Below, one piece after another: positions 23,801-35,399 of a DNA stretch of 64,000 nt (position 1 is the first letter of the stretch; each line of letters begins with the position of its first letter). The stretch is from Diphasiastrum complanatum (Eukaryota > Streptophyta > Lycopodiopsida > Lycopodiales > Lycopodiaceae). A program made the position numbers and the translations under genes. The notes under the pieces were generated by a model, which worked only from the letters and a program-made list of their open reading frames with translations, did no database searches and was not told the origin of the DNA. The DNA is taken from assembly GCA_029204225.1 (NCBI GenBank), contig CM055099.1, forward strand, positions 57,919,982-57,983,981, in the 5' to 3' direction.

Positions 23801-26800
23801 TTAAAGTAAAGGTGTCTCCCAATCAAAATAATTGTACATTTAAGCTACTTGGCACAGTACTCAATTTACTGGCCACTTTTTATTAACATTGAAGCTGGCA
23901 CACCACAAGTCGGAGGATCAACTCTTTGTACTGAAAAATTACATAACTTAAAATATCTCTTTGTTTGGGAAAAGCGTAGATTTTATATCGCTTTCGTAAA
24001 ACCTAAGAACCTTATTAACTAGTGACAGAGGCCTTTCTTTGAAATGTTCGCCCCTGTCGATCCTGACTTTCGACTTTGGAACTCCTTTGAGCTCCTGATT
24101 TGTCCTTGATGCACTTTGTGTTGAGCTCCATGAGCTCCTTATTTGATCAGTTCCGCACAGGTATCAAGGCTCCCTGAGCCAAAGGATTTAGCGTTTGATT
24201 ACCCACTTTATGGTCCACTTCGTGCCTTATTCTTCTGCACCTTGATTTCTCTCCTTGTCCCAGCCTGATCTTGATACATTTCCTTCTTGGCTCTTTAAGG
24301 TAGGCAAAGATTGAGTACTCCGCAATGCACCTCTCACTTAGCTTGAAGTAGCTCTTTGAATCACCCCAAATGTAACCATTGACCTCATGGAAAGCCAAAG
24401 GGTCGCACCAGTTTGATCCGCATACGAACTATCTCTTCGCGTTTGTTTGAAGCACCATGTCCGTCGCGCAAAACTTGACTTTCACAATTCCATCACTGGT
24501 CAGTTGCCTCACAGTCAAAACAAGAAGTGTACATCGAGCTTGGCTTCAAGTAGCTCTCTTTGAATCAGACACATGCACCCAGAGTTTGCACTAGTCCGAT
24601 CTCAACACGAACTGTCCCTTAGCGTCCGTTCGAAATACCAAGTCTCTCATGCAAGACTCAACTTTCACAGTTCCTTCATTGATAAATTTGAGAAGGTTAC
24701 ATTTCAAGTGTGTGACCGACCCTGGTCTCCGGGGCGCTAGCATGCCAAGGCGAGAGCCATGACAACATTCCAGCAAGGGAGGCTGAGACTTGGTTGGAGC
24801 TCGCCCTGAGTCGCAACCCGCACTCCCCTATAGTATTGGTGGGATTCGGCACCCCCCCTCATACCAAGCACTCTACCCAGGCTGGTAAAGCACGTTTTTC
24901 TCTCTCTACAAAGTCATTTTATCTCTCTAGATTGTATTGATCCCCAGGCTTCCTTTAATCATGCCTAGATCGTGTGAGGTGATTGCACATCGATCTGAGC
25001 TCTCTGGACTTCGCTAGAACCGATCAAAGATTTTCAGCCATAGGAACTTGGCACCGGCTGGATTCTGGTCACAGTGGCGCCAGGAGCGGCGCCGGACAAT
25101 GCTGGCGCCAGTGACGCCGGAGGTAAAGCTTGTAAAGGTAGCTTTACAACATCCACCCCACCTTTATAAAATCTGATGTCCTCATCAGATGTCAGATTAA
25201 AATAAAGGTGTCTCCCAATTAAAATAACTATACATTTAAGCTATTTGGCACAGTACTCAATTTACTGGCCACTTTTTATTAGCATTGAAGCTGTGTAGCG
25301 CAGGCATCCCAAAGGGAGCCAGGAACCATGACTTAGCTTCCCAGCCTTCAACTATTGCCATCCAAACCCACTTGACACACAAGCAGCCAACTCGCCAACA
25401 ACGATCAGACTTAACCAACTTCAAGTTCCGAAAACCAACATTGAGATCCAACCTGGCGCCATGCCAGATCGGGGGTCCCGACGTGGGTGACTTCCCTCCA
25501 AGCAAGCCGCCCGACATACATCAAACTTAACCAACTCGAAGCTTCGTTACAAATGAGTAACATCCATTCCAAGCAAGCGGTCTGACTTACATCAGACTTA
25601 ACCAACTGAAAGCTTCGTCACGAGCGCTGGAAGCCAACCTGGCGCCACGCCAGACTGGACAGCCATAAACAGGTAACATCCACCCAAGCAAGCCATCCAA
25701 CTCAGCCGACAGGTTAGAGCCCGTTCCCCAAGAGCTTAATCCATTCACGTTCATGCAAGGAACACTCAGAACCACAAGCCGCGACAGATATGGAAACAAC
25801 CAGTTCCTGGACCAAATGGTCCCGACAGCATACCGCTGGTGCCACGGACCGAATGGTCCCGACGGCATACCGCTGGCGTCCCGGGATACGACCCTCAGCT
25901 ATGTGCCAAGTTAAAAATTTTGAAAGCGGCCTTACAACTGGCGCTTTTACCGAACACTGAAACCCAGAAGGTAATCAGAGTCAGTTTGAGGAAAATCCCA
26001 CTTTATTGATAAATCTGAGAAGGTTACATTTCAAGTGTGTGACCGACCCTAGTCTTCGGGGCGCTAGCATGCCAAGGCGAGAGCCATGACAACATTCTAG
26101 CAAGGGAGGCTGAGACTTGGTTGGAGCTCGCCCTGAGTCGCAACCCGCACTCCCCTATAGTATTGGTGTGATTCGGCACCCCCCCTCATACCAAGCACTC
26201 TACCCAAGCTGGTAAAGCACGTTTTTTCTCTCTCTAGGACTTTATCTTTCTAGAAAGTTATTTTCTTTTTCTAGATTTTATTGATCCCCAGGTTTCCTTT
26301 AATCATGCCTAGATCGTGTGAGGTGATTGCACATCGATCTGAGCTCTCTGGACTCCGCTAGAACCGATCAAAGATTTTCAGCCATAGGAACTTGGCGCCG
26401 GCTGGATTCTGGTCACAGTGGCGCCGGGAGCAGCAGGAGCGCTGCTGGCGCCGGGGACATAGCTGGCGCCGATGGCGCCGGAAGTAAAGCTTGTAAAGGT
26501 AGCTTTACAACATCCACCCCACCTTTATAAAATCTGATGTCCTCATCAGATGTCAGGTTAAAGTAAAGGTGTCTCCCAATTAAAATGACTATACATTTAA
26601 GCTACTTGGCACAGTATTCAATTTACTGGCCACTTTTTATTAACATTGAAGCTGGCACGCCACAAGTCGGAGGCTCAGCTCTTTGTACTGAAAAATTACA
26701 TAACTTGAAAATATATCTTTGTCTGGGAAAAGCGTAAATTTGATATCGCTTTCGTAAAACCCGAGAACCTTATTAACTGGTGACAGAGGCCTTTCTTTGA

Positions 26801-29800
26801 AATGTTCGCCCCTGTCGCTTTTGACTTTCGACTTTGGAACTCCTTTGAGCTCCTGATTTGTCCTTGATGCACTTTGTGTTGAGCTCCCTGAGCTCCAGAT
26901 TTGTTCAGTTCCGCACAGGTATCAAGGCTCCCTGAGCCGAAGGATTTATCGTTTGATTGCCCACTTTATGGTCCACTCCGTGCCTTGTTGCTTCTGCACC
27001 TTGATTTCTCTCCTTGTCCCAGCCTGATCTTGATACTTTTCCATCTTGGCTCTTTAAGGTAGGCAAAGATTGAGTACTCCGCAATGCACCTCTCACTTAG
27101 CTTGAAGTAGCTCTTTGAATCAGCCCAAATGTAACCATTGACCTCGTGGAAAGCCAAAGGGTCGCACCAGTTTGATCCGCATCCGAACCATCTCTTCGCG
27201 TTTGTTTGAAGCACCATGTCCGTCGCGCAAAACTTGACTTTCACAATTCCATCACTGGTCAGTTGTCTCACAGTCAAAACAAGAAGTGTACATCGAGCTT
27301 GGCTTCAAGTAGCTCTCTTTGAATCAGAAACATGCACCCAGAGTTTGCATTAATCCGATCTCAACGCGAACTGTCCCTTGGCGTCCGTTCGAAATACCAA
27401 GTCTTTCATGCAAAACTCAACTTTCACAGTTCCTTCATTGATCAGCTGCCTTACACGTAACACAAGCCAGCGTACTCATATGTTTCCTCATCATTGCTGG
27501 TCCAGAGAAAGCCTATAACAAACTTTCCTTTCCCAACAAAAACTTGTCAACTTATTAGGTCCAAAGTTCGCCAGTCTCCTCGTGTGAGTATGGCTAGGTC
27601 ACCTTGAATTTGCCCCCATTTTGGTCAACTTTTATTCAAAATTTGCCCCAAGAGAGAGGTGTGTGTGATAGTTCCCCTCCACTTAATAAATCAGCTGATC
27701 GGACTTAGAGTAGAGTTCTTCAGACAAAAAGCCCTTCCAACACTTTGCTTCCCATCTGCTAGGATTATGGCTCGATCCAACTTGTTGCCAATCTCTGAAG
27801 AGGATCCTAATCTTTTCCCCTTTGAGGAAAAACCCAACTGATACTGGATATCACCCATGCTCAGTGAGTTTTAGTTCCGAAGGTGGCCGTCCCAAAATGA
27901 AGACCAATTGCTCCATAGAAGATCTCCCCTGAAATTGCCCTTTCCAACTTTTGACTTCCTGCTTGCGTCTGGTGGGCGTTGTCGCAAATGAAACTAACCC
28001 AAGAAACAGGCTAGCCATCCATCCTTTGCAAACATTGAGTCGTTTCGTTGTCGTTCACGTGTGAGTACTTGAACTGCAAATCCGCCCCACAGATTCTGTA
28101 GTCCTCTTTGTTTGATGGTATCAGCCTTCAAAAGAAAAGGTTCCTTCTCGAGCCATCAGCTCCTTGTATCACAAGCAATCATGCAAACCAGGCAAAGCAC
28201 GAGTACTAAGACTCACCACGAATACATACAAGTAAGACACTCAGGCAGGTTTACTAACAAGTAACAAAGACAAGGTCCCCCTTTGAGATGGTCCTGCCAA
28301 CGGACCTTTGCCTGGCCGCGCCCATACAAATCGATCACAGAATCAGCCCACATAGGACACCCCTCCAACCATCCGTGCTTTCACCATTAAGCAGCACATT
28401 GCCTCAGTCACGCCCCACCACTTTTTGGTCGATAGCCCTTATAGCTAAACGATCGGCAGCTATCCTTGAATATACCACCCCCGTGGACGCACCCGTGCTT
28501 TCACCGTCAGGCAGCACATTGCCTCAATAACGCCCCCACCAAATCTAGTCGATAGCCCTTATAGCTAAACAATCGGCAGCGTACCCCCAATCGTGGACGT
28601 ACCCGTGCTTTCACCGTTAGGCAGCACATTGCCTCAGTAACGCCCCCACCAAATTTGGTCAATAGCCCTTATAGCTAAACGAATGGCAGCTATCCTTGAA
28701 TATACCACCCCCGTGGACGCACCCGTGCTTTCACCGTTAGGCAGCACATTGCCTCAGTAACGCCCCCACCAAATTTAGTCGATAGCCCTTATAGCTAAAC
28801 GATCGGCAGCATACCACCCAAATCGTGGACGCACCCGTGCTTTCACCGTTAGGCAGCACATTGCCTCAGTAATGCCCCCACCAAATTTGGTCGATAGCCC
28901 TTATAGCTAAACGAACGGTGGCCATCGCGAATATGTCACCCCGCACCCCACAAGGCACAGACCGTGCTTACACCATCCTAATGGCAGCACATTGCCTCAT
29001 CTGTCCTACGTGCAGACGGCGCCAGGCCCGAACCGCGGAAACTAACCGTGCTTACACCTCAAGGGCATCACTTTGACTCATCAAGCCCCCGTCCTGCCAA
29101 CCACCCCGACCGTGGACGCACCCGTGCTTACACTGTGGGCAGCACCTTGCACAACAGTTGTCTTGATGAACCCCAAACCGTGGCCATTTCCGTGAGATTC
29201 GCATAGCTGACCGGCCAGTCGGCTCTGATACCACATGTAGCGCAGGCATCCCAAAGGGAGCCAGGAACCACGACTTAGCTTCCCAGCCTTCAACTATTGC
29301 CATCCAAACCCACTTGACGCACAAGCAACCAACTCGCCAACAACGATCAGACTTAACCAACTTCAAGTTCCGAAAACCAACATTGAGATCCAACCTGGCG
29401 CCATGCCAGATCGGGGGTCCCGACGTGGGTGACTTCCCTCCAAGCAAGCCGCCCGACATACATCAAACTTAACCAACTCGAAGCTTCGTTACAAACGAGT
29501 AACATCCATTCCAAGCAAGCGGTCTGACTTACATCAGACTTAACCAACTGAAAGCTTCGTCACGAGCGCTGGAAGCCAACCTGGCGCCACGCCAGACTGG
29601 ACAGCCATAAACAGGTAACATCCACCCAAGCAAGCCATCCAACTCAGCCGACAGGTTAGAGCCCGTTCCCCAAGAGCTTAACCCATTCACGTTCATGCAA
29701 GGAACACTCAGAACCACAAGCCGCGACAGATATGGAAACAACCAGTTCCTGGACCAAATGGTCCCGACAGCATACCGCTGGCGCCACGGACCGAATGGTC

Positions 29801-32800
29801 CCGACGGCATACCGCTGACGTCCCGGGATACGACCCTCAGCTATGTGCCAAGTTAAAAATTTTGAAAGCGGCCTTACAACTGGCGCTTTTACTGAACACT
29901 GAAACCCAGAAGGTAATCAGAGTCAGTTTGAGGAAAATCCCACTTTATTGATAAATCTGAGAAGGTTACATTTCAAGTGTGTGACCGACCCTAGTCTCCG
30001 GGGCGCTAGCATGCCAAGGCGAGAGCCATGACAACATTCCAGCAAGGGAGGCTGAGACTTGGTTGGAGCTCGCCCTGAGTCGCAACCCGCACTCCCCTAT
30101 AGTATTGGTGTGATTCGGCACCCCCCCTCATACCAAGCACTCTACCCAAGCTGTTAAAGCACGTTTTTCTCTCTCTCTAGGATTTTCTCTTTCTAGAAAG
30201 TTATTTTCTCTCTCTAGATTTTATTGATCCCCAGGCTTCCTTTAATCATGCCTAGATCGTGTGAGGTGATTGCACATCGATCTGAGTTCTCTGGACTTCG
30301 CTATAACCGATCAAAGATTTTCAGCCATAGGAACTTGGTGCCAGCTGGATTCTGGTTACAGTGGCGCCGGGAGCAGCAGGGGGCGGAAGTAAAGTTTTAG
30401 GACAATGCTGGCGCCGGGGACAATGCTGGCGCCAGTGGTGCCGGAAGTAAAGCTTGTAAAGGTAGCTTTACAACACAGTCTAGATACGGACAGTTTTTAT
30501 GAGCACAGAGTTAGTATTAGGCACCAAAAAGAGGATGAAGACCATCATCTTTGACTAGATAAGTCTAAAGTCTCCAAAGACTGTGAATGGGCATGCAAAG
30601 CTTTATATCCACGTTGTTGTTTTTTAAGATAGCATATCACATGGTAGGTGATGAGCAAACTGTACAGGCAAGGATTTCTATAGCGTGCTTGTTAAAATAT
30701 CCCATTTTTTCTAATTTTTTGTCAGAGGTTCTCTTTTGAATGGGTTCATCCTTATGTTCTGTAAAATCTTAGGCATAAGCATTAGCAAAATCAAAGAAGT
30801 GTGGCAAGGATTCACAAAGTCCATAGCCTCACCATATCAATTCCATCAGAATGTAGCATAGACAGTAAGCAATTCATAATGAGTACTACAGGATAATCAC
30901 TTGTAGGTAATGATACAGAAAGCAGAAACCTAAGCTTGGATCACTTTTTAAGGGGTACAAGATAGGATGTGATAACTAGCACTGAAGAGCAAAGGTAGAT
31001 TCACTATATTCCTACTTTGCAATGAACTGCAAAGCAAGATCCAATATGTCCTCATGATTCAAGCAGACTCCTTCAATAGTTAGTGACTAAAAACCATTTG
31101 TCATTCCCAAGTGAAACTGGAGATATCTAACAGAAAGTTCAGAGTTCGTGGGTTCTGCTCACATCGCCTCACACCAGTGACCATAGCCTTCATGCTAGGG
31201 TGAACTAAAAAAAAATTGCATTCAGATAACACTCATGATCTGTAAGGTTGGCATAAGATCTCATTATATGCAGCATAATTTGTGTTTATGCCTTCATTGG
31301 GCATTTCTGGTTCATCACGTTTACCTAGTATATCAATTTATGCAATGCAGTTCTCCATGGCGCTGATGCATTCTTCTGGTCATCTTGGACCGTTGATCTA
31401 GCATCGTGGTACAGTTGTTCATATATTTTTTAGATGTTTTTCCATCTACTACTTCGGCATATACATTTCAATGGCTTCCATGATACATGCAGATGGTGTA
31501 TTCTGTTCCTTCTTTTTGCAGCATCTTTCGTTTTGCAGAAGATTCTATTTTCTGATAGAATTTTCTTTGTCTCAGCACTAAGGACAATGTTTTTTGAGTA
31601 TAAGCCATTTTATGAACAAATTATCGAGCCATGGGCTCTTTGTGCGATACTTGTTTCTCAGTAGACCATAAGTTTTTGTGTACTGGGCTTCGTTAGAATT
31701 TCCACGAAATAAGGTCACTTAGCCTATTCAGTAGCAACTTGGAATTGGATAAGCTTGCTCACTTACTTATTGGACTTTCTAGCCAGCTCCTCTGGGCAGA
31801 TAGATTTATTACAGCTTAGCTTTTGCTTCAGTCAATTCAGCATAATCTTAACTTTTGGTTTACATTTAGGTTCAGATCGCTTGTCATTGACACTGTTCTC
31901 AAAGGAGACCTGCAGATTTTGTGATTGTATCATCACGTAATTTCATGCTCCATGTGAATTGTTTTGGTTGTGCATGTGTCACTAGTTTGAATGACCCTGT
32001 CACGGACAAATCAAAATTATATGAGCAAACTGTAGATCACAGGCAAACAAGGAGTCCTGAAAAAAATACCTTGTTTCTCTAGAGCGTCATCAAGCACCAA
32101 GCCAACCTGCAAGTTACTCCACAGCCAATAAAAATTTGATGACTTAGTTTCTAGTTTCAAGCACTCAAGCTTAATCTCTCCACGAAATGAAATGAAGGGC
32201 AAGTACATACCTTGTTAAAATGCTCATATTGCCTGTTTCCAAGGCCAAAGACAGCAAAGTTCAGTTCTGAAAGCCAATCTCCCCTCTGCTCCCCCTGAAG
32301 AGGACTTAAAAACAGTATAAACCCAAAGAACAAGCTAAATTGTGAAATAAACACTTCACAAACAAAATGATTTACAATAGGAACTCATGCATACCACAAC
32401 CTTAGCAATACTGACCTCCACAAACCAATTGTAGAACCGAACAGCACCATCAGTTGGTTCTCCATCACCATATCTGCAAAATTGGCATTTATCATTTGAA
32501 GACTACATACGAAATTTAGACTCTGAAGTTAGGAGGCAATAAATAGACCATCACGATCATCCTAAGGAAGTCTACTGAAACAAATGAATTTTGATTCTCT
32601 TTCTGTGGGAACATTGGCCACTAATTGTCCACCAGAATGCAGCATCTTTCATTCCTCTTTGATTAGAAGTGGAGCCTTCAAAATTTACAAAAAAGCTTAC
32701 GTGGCCACAATAAACACAACGAGTGCCTCTTTCTTCAATTTCTCTTCATATTCCTCGTTGTCAGCTCCATATTGATCCTATAAAAGGATAGAACATATGC

Positions 32801-33722
32801 TTGAGGAATTCAGCGCTATGAAGTCTTGCTTTACATGCCAAATAGTTACAGGAGAGAACCAAAAACTACATCAGTGTTCGAACCTCAACAGGTTTATTTT
32901 CATACCAAATCAATAGCCTTGAAGATTATCTTGTTTTCATATCTCCCCTTGCCTTCTTCTGCAATTGACTGCCATCAAACATATTGGACATTTTAGAAAA
33001 TTCAGAAAACTACCGAATTATCGAAGTTGTGATTCTTTTAAGACTTTTGGCCTTAATCCAATATTGTCCATCTTGAAGTTACGGTACATGTCAACAGAAA
33101 GTTTTGTGAAACATTGGTAAAAACAAATCAAAATTTACCAAGACGTTGCAAAGCGTCTCAGCATGAAGAAAATTGATGGGAGAAAGCCATACAATTTGTT
33201 CATGCATACCATCGCGAGTAGGCAAAAGACACCAATTTTGAAGTTCATCCTACCTAAACAGATTGGCTCGGGAGTACGCTGTGCCTAATAAAATTATAAT
33301 CTCTTTTCTTTTCAGTTTAATGTATTGTCAGAAGAAAGATGACAGAATCTATTGGTAGTTGTGAAATCGATTTTGCACGAGCCTTTCAAACGTACCTTTG
33401 CAAAAGATTCAGATGTCCCTGTCTGAGTTCCAAATAACACCGTAACCTGCTTTCGATCAGAATCATCTGCACCCTCAGGGGCCTCAGTAACTTCCACTGT
33501 GTCCTCGTGCTTAACATCGGCGATGGTATGTTTGGAAGAAGGACGTTGCCGAAATAGGAATGCTACTGAGAGCAACAGAATGACAGCAGCATATCCCAAA
33601 GCAACGTATAGAGGAGGAAGTCCAACCAAAGCAGCAGGGAAAGATATGAAAGCCGGCAGTTCACTTTTACTTCCAATCAAAGCCAGTAAAAAATCAAGAT
33701 GCGAACTTCCCGAAGAACTCAT
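17851..33722 (-). CDS. CPR: NADPH-cytochrome P450 reductase, 18 exons, intact
   Basis: It passes electrons from NADPH through FAD and FMN to microsomal P450s and is anchored in the ER membrane. Exons (minus): 33722-33396, 32968-32906, 32777-32701, 32473-32416, 32294-32211, 32106-32070, 20827-20758, 20651-20484, 20394-20302, 20204-19970, 19762-19679, 19398-19247, 19153-19057, 18950-18798, 18663-18586, 18503-18384, 18220-18107, 17931-17851. All introns are GT-AG and all phases agree, giving 696 residues, a normal plant length. The start is the first ATG after an in-frame stop. There is a membrane segment at about 38-57. FMN motifs are [15 protein letters not shown] (93-107), [10 protein letters not shown] and [16 protein letters not shown] motifs are RFYSISSS (474-481) and GVCSSW (508-513). 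NADPH motifs are [12 protein letters not shown] (553-564) and [13 protein letters not shown]. The terminal DVW supplies the Trp that stacks on FAD. Intron 6 is 11,242 bp because of inserted retroelements. Confidence 0.97.
19380..19680. repeat. Tandem duplication of the exon 12 acceptor region inside intron 11
   Basis: The exon 12 start plus its polypyrimidine tract (about 19380-19440) is repeated 61 bp away (about 19441-19501) and again, more diverged, near 19564-19625. GAAGCATAAT is recognisable at 19385, 19446 and 19569. A 3' portion (AGAAGAGAT) is also repeated near 19507 and 19636, so a later roughly 123-bp duplication is likely. On the minus strand the copies read like a second and third start of exon 12. 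Confidence 0.8.
20882..20923. repeat. 23-bp tandem duplication
   Basis: AAAGGTGGTGCACACAATG occurs at 20882-20900 and 20905-20923, inside intron 6. Confidence 0.9.
22368..22501. repeat. 67-bp tandem duplication next to the LTR array
   Basis: The units 22368-22434 and 22435-22501 start AAATAATGGTTGCATCGTGG and differ at very few positions, so the duplication is fairly young. It lies 87 bp outside the left end of the LTR array in intron 6. Confidence 0.92.
22588..23755 (-). repeat. LTR a of the intron array
   Basis: Read on the plus strand it runs from TGTAGCGCAGGC to GCTTTACAACA. It carries GGCGCC palindromes near its minus-strand start (about 23644-23722). Confidence 0.88.
24679..25151 (-). 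repeat. Truncated LTR in the intron array
   Basis: Only the minus-strand 5' part of the LTR is present. At 24679 it changes abruptly to internal sequence. The joint falls within a short TTGAT shared by the LTR (TTTATTGATAAAT) and the internal region (CCTTCATTGATCAG), which suggests microhomology-mediated recombination. Confidence 0.8.
25294..26512 (-). repeat. LTR b of the intron array
   Basis: A complete LTR with the same ends as LTR a and LTR c. Its left neighbour (25152-25293) is the polypurine-tract end of an internal region that is joined directly to this LTR, so an internal deletion happened here. Confidence 0.88.
28365..28920 (-). repeat. Tandem repeat in the non-autonomous element's leader, about 4.5 copies of 110-119 bp
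   Basis: Units recur near 28370, 28485, 28595, 28710 and 28823. Each contains CGTGCTTTCACCGTTAGGC and GATAGCCCTTATAGCTAAAC. A single related unit is present in the leader of the autonomous-type gypsy element (about 6375-6480) and in the plus-strand relative (about 44460-44600). Confidence 0.85.
29221..29233 (-). promoter_or_regulatory. Primer-binding site of the intron element
   Basis: The minus strand reads TGGTATCAGAGCC two bases after the end of LTR c, identical in sequence and spacing to the gypsy element at 6830-6842. Confidence 0.88.
29236..30475 (-). repeat. LTR c (5' LTR) of the intron array
   Basis: It is adjacent to the only primer site in the array and ends TGTTGTAAAGC on the minus strand side. 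At 1240 bp it is the longest of the set. Confidence 0.88.
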
Positions 33723-34181
33723 CCCAGCGATTCTGCCCAATTCCTGCGAACTGGCATTGACTTGAGAACTTCCGCTAATTACTGCAGTTGGTGTCGCGAC
33801 TTGTCAGAATGTTCCTAATCTATCTTCTGAACCAGAAAGGTTTGTTTAATTCAATTGTATTGAATGAAGCTTAGAAGAACAACGAGTATAAGTATGCTCC
33901 AATCAGTGCATAGCCAATGCCCTCCCTGTCTGAACAACATAAGATGCCCAGCAAAATTTGCTGAGAGGGCACAAATGTGAGACAGGGCAGCAAATTTTGC
34001 ATGAGTCTCAATGATCAAGATTGTAGCAAATTGCTAGACGGATCGTGGAAAAGCCAATCTCAAGGATCAAAGGCAGCACGTCAAATTCAACCAGACTGAG
34101 CTTTGATTCAACGCTACTTGCTGCATTCAGCTGACAATGACAATGAACACAGGCAGGAAGGAGGAGGAGGAGAAGAAGGAT

Positions 34182-34190
34182 CTATAAAGC
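34182..34190 (-). promoter_or_regulatory. Possible TATA box of the P450 reductase gene
   Basis: The minus strand reads CTTTATAGA, followed by a pyrimidine-rich stretch (complement of 34155-34179) where initiation would be expected. It would give a 5' UTR of roughly 430 bases. Position and sequence are suggestive only, and an intron in the leader cannot be excluded. Confidence 0.3.
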
Positions 34191-35399
34191 GTTGCCGAGT
34201 GCGAGAAGCCAAGGGTAGAAGAATCAACCCCGAAGGGCGGAACCTCCTGCCGAGCCTTCCGAGTGAGGGGTCATCTACTTTTAACTTTCAAATGAGGGGT
34301 ATGCTTTCATATGAGACTCCAAAAATATGACAAGAAAACCACTGAACCTCAGTATTTTTAGCTTTCATACATTCCATGAATATCTGTGTAAAGAATGCAA
34401 AAACTCTTTGATCCTTAGACGCAACCTGTAGCCTCAATATAACCAAGTTTTCCTGTTTTCTGTTCAAGCCCAAGGACACAATCATAAAAATTGATCAGTG
34501 CAGTAGTATGCAGATTCCACGAAATAAGTGGGGAGGACCGCTTCAAAAGCAGAACAGACAAAGATCCAACATCTCTCAAAAGATACGTTTTCTTTTAATT
34601 TCACACCACTTCCCCATGAACAGTATTAACAAGGATTATCTTAAAGCTCCTATGCTCATGACAACCATGCTTATTGTTTATCAACATCTGCCAATGAATT
34701 GATTTGCTTGCAAAGTTTTGTTTAGTATTGTCGTGGCCAAGTTGACTTCTACATTGAACTTAATTGCTTTCATTTTTGTTATTGAATATTGTAATGGTGC
34801 TCTTGAAGCCCGTTTAGCCAAACCTCTAGAAAATTGTAAAACAATTCATTTTCAACCTTTGACAGTTCAATGTAAATGCTTTTTGGTATAATTAACCTGT
34901 GATATCACATAGAATTGGCCAAGCCCAACTAAAGTACTATATATTCACTTATCAGAAGTATTATACATCTACTTACCACATGTGTGAAGATAATCCAACT
35001 TTTCACAAACTGAGATAAAATCACCTGCAAGTTTTGCAAGTTTCCTTTTGAGATGGGTCACAAATTTTCGTAGCACATGGTGTGCTACCAAAATGAAGCT
35101 AATGCTATGCTAGGTTAGGGTGGGGACTACAGTATAGAAATAGGCATTCGTTCGTTTGTGAGTCCTTCGGTCTTTAGAGAAAAATCGTTTGTCGGTCCGT
35201 CTGTCTTTAGAGAAAAATGTGCCTTTTCTCTTTAAAGATCTAATTAATGCCTCTAGAAGTCTGACATATCCGACCTCCTATCTTCAGATATTCAGGCTCT
35301 CCCCTTAGCAATCTTACAAACGGCTCATAAAAAATGCGAAATATGCGACCTTGGCCCTTGGAAAGTTTGATTAGAGCCTCTAAATTCCTTCGAACTCCT

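Larger units (their letters stand above)
22588..30475 (-). mobile_element. Tandem array of a non-autonomous LTR retroelement (LARD-like)
   Basis: Three near-complete LTRs (22588-23755, 25294-26512, 29236-30475) and one partial LTR (24679-25151) lie in the same orientation, separated by internal segments. The outer flanks CAGTT (22583-22587) and CAGTC (30476-30480) look like one 5-bp target duplication with a single change, so the whole array probably descends from one insertion later multiplied by unequal recombination. The only complete internal region (26513-29235) has a primer site but no recognisable gag or pol. It is in sense orientation relative to the host gene and sits wholly in intron 6. 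Family members also lie at 42907-47597. Confidence 0.85.
20828..32069 (-). other. Giant intron 6 of the reductase gene
   Basis: The exon 6 donor (CAAG|GTATTT at 32070/32069) and the exon 7 acceptor (CAG|GT at 20828/20827) join the Gly codon before [13 protein letters not shown]. The other introns are 82-427 bp. About 7.9 kb of this intron is the LTR array at 22588-30475. The segments 20828-22587 and 30476-32069 show no gene and look like ordinary intron sequence with small tandem duplications. Confidence 0.95.

Noticed and set aside
28365-28920. CRISPR-like array
   Set aside because: The units are contiguous 110-119 bp tandem repeats without unique spacers, inside a plant LTR element.
29529-29810. 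A 93-codon frame conserved in several LTR copies (also near 25587, 22880, 43521 and 47033)
   Set aside because: It lies wholly in LTR sequence, its conservation follows from the LTR homology itself, it lacks a consistent ATG and matches no protein family.
33723-33779. Upstream extension of the P450 reductase N-terminus (frame open to TTG at 33740 and beyond)
   Set aside because: The frame has no ATG before the in-frame stop upstream; TTG is not a credible start in a plant nuclear gene, so 33722 is used.
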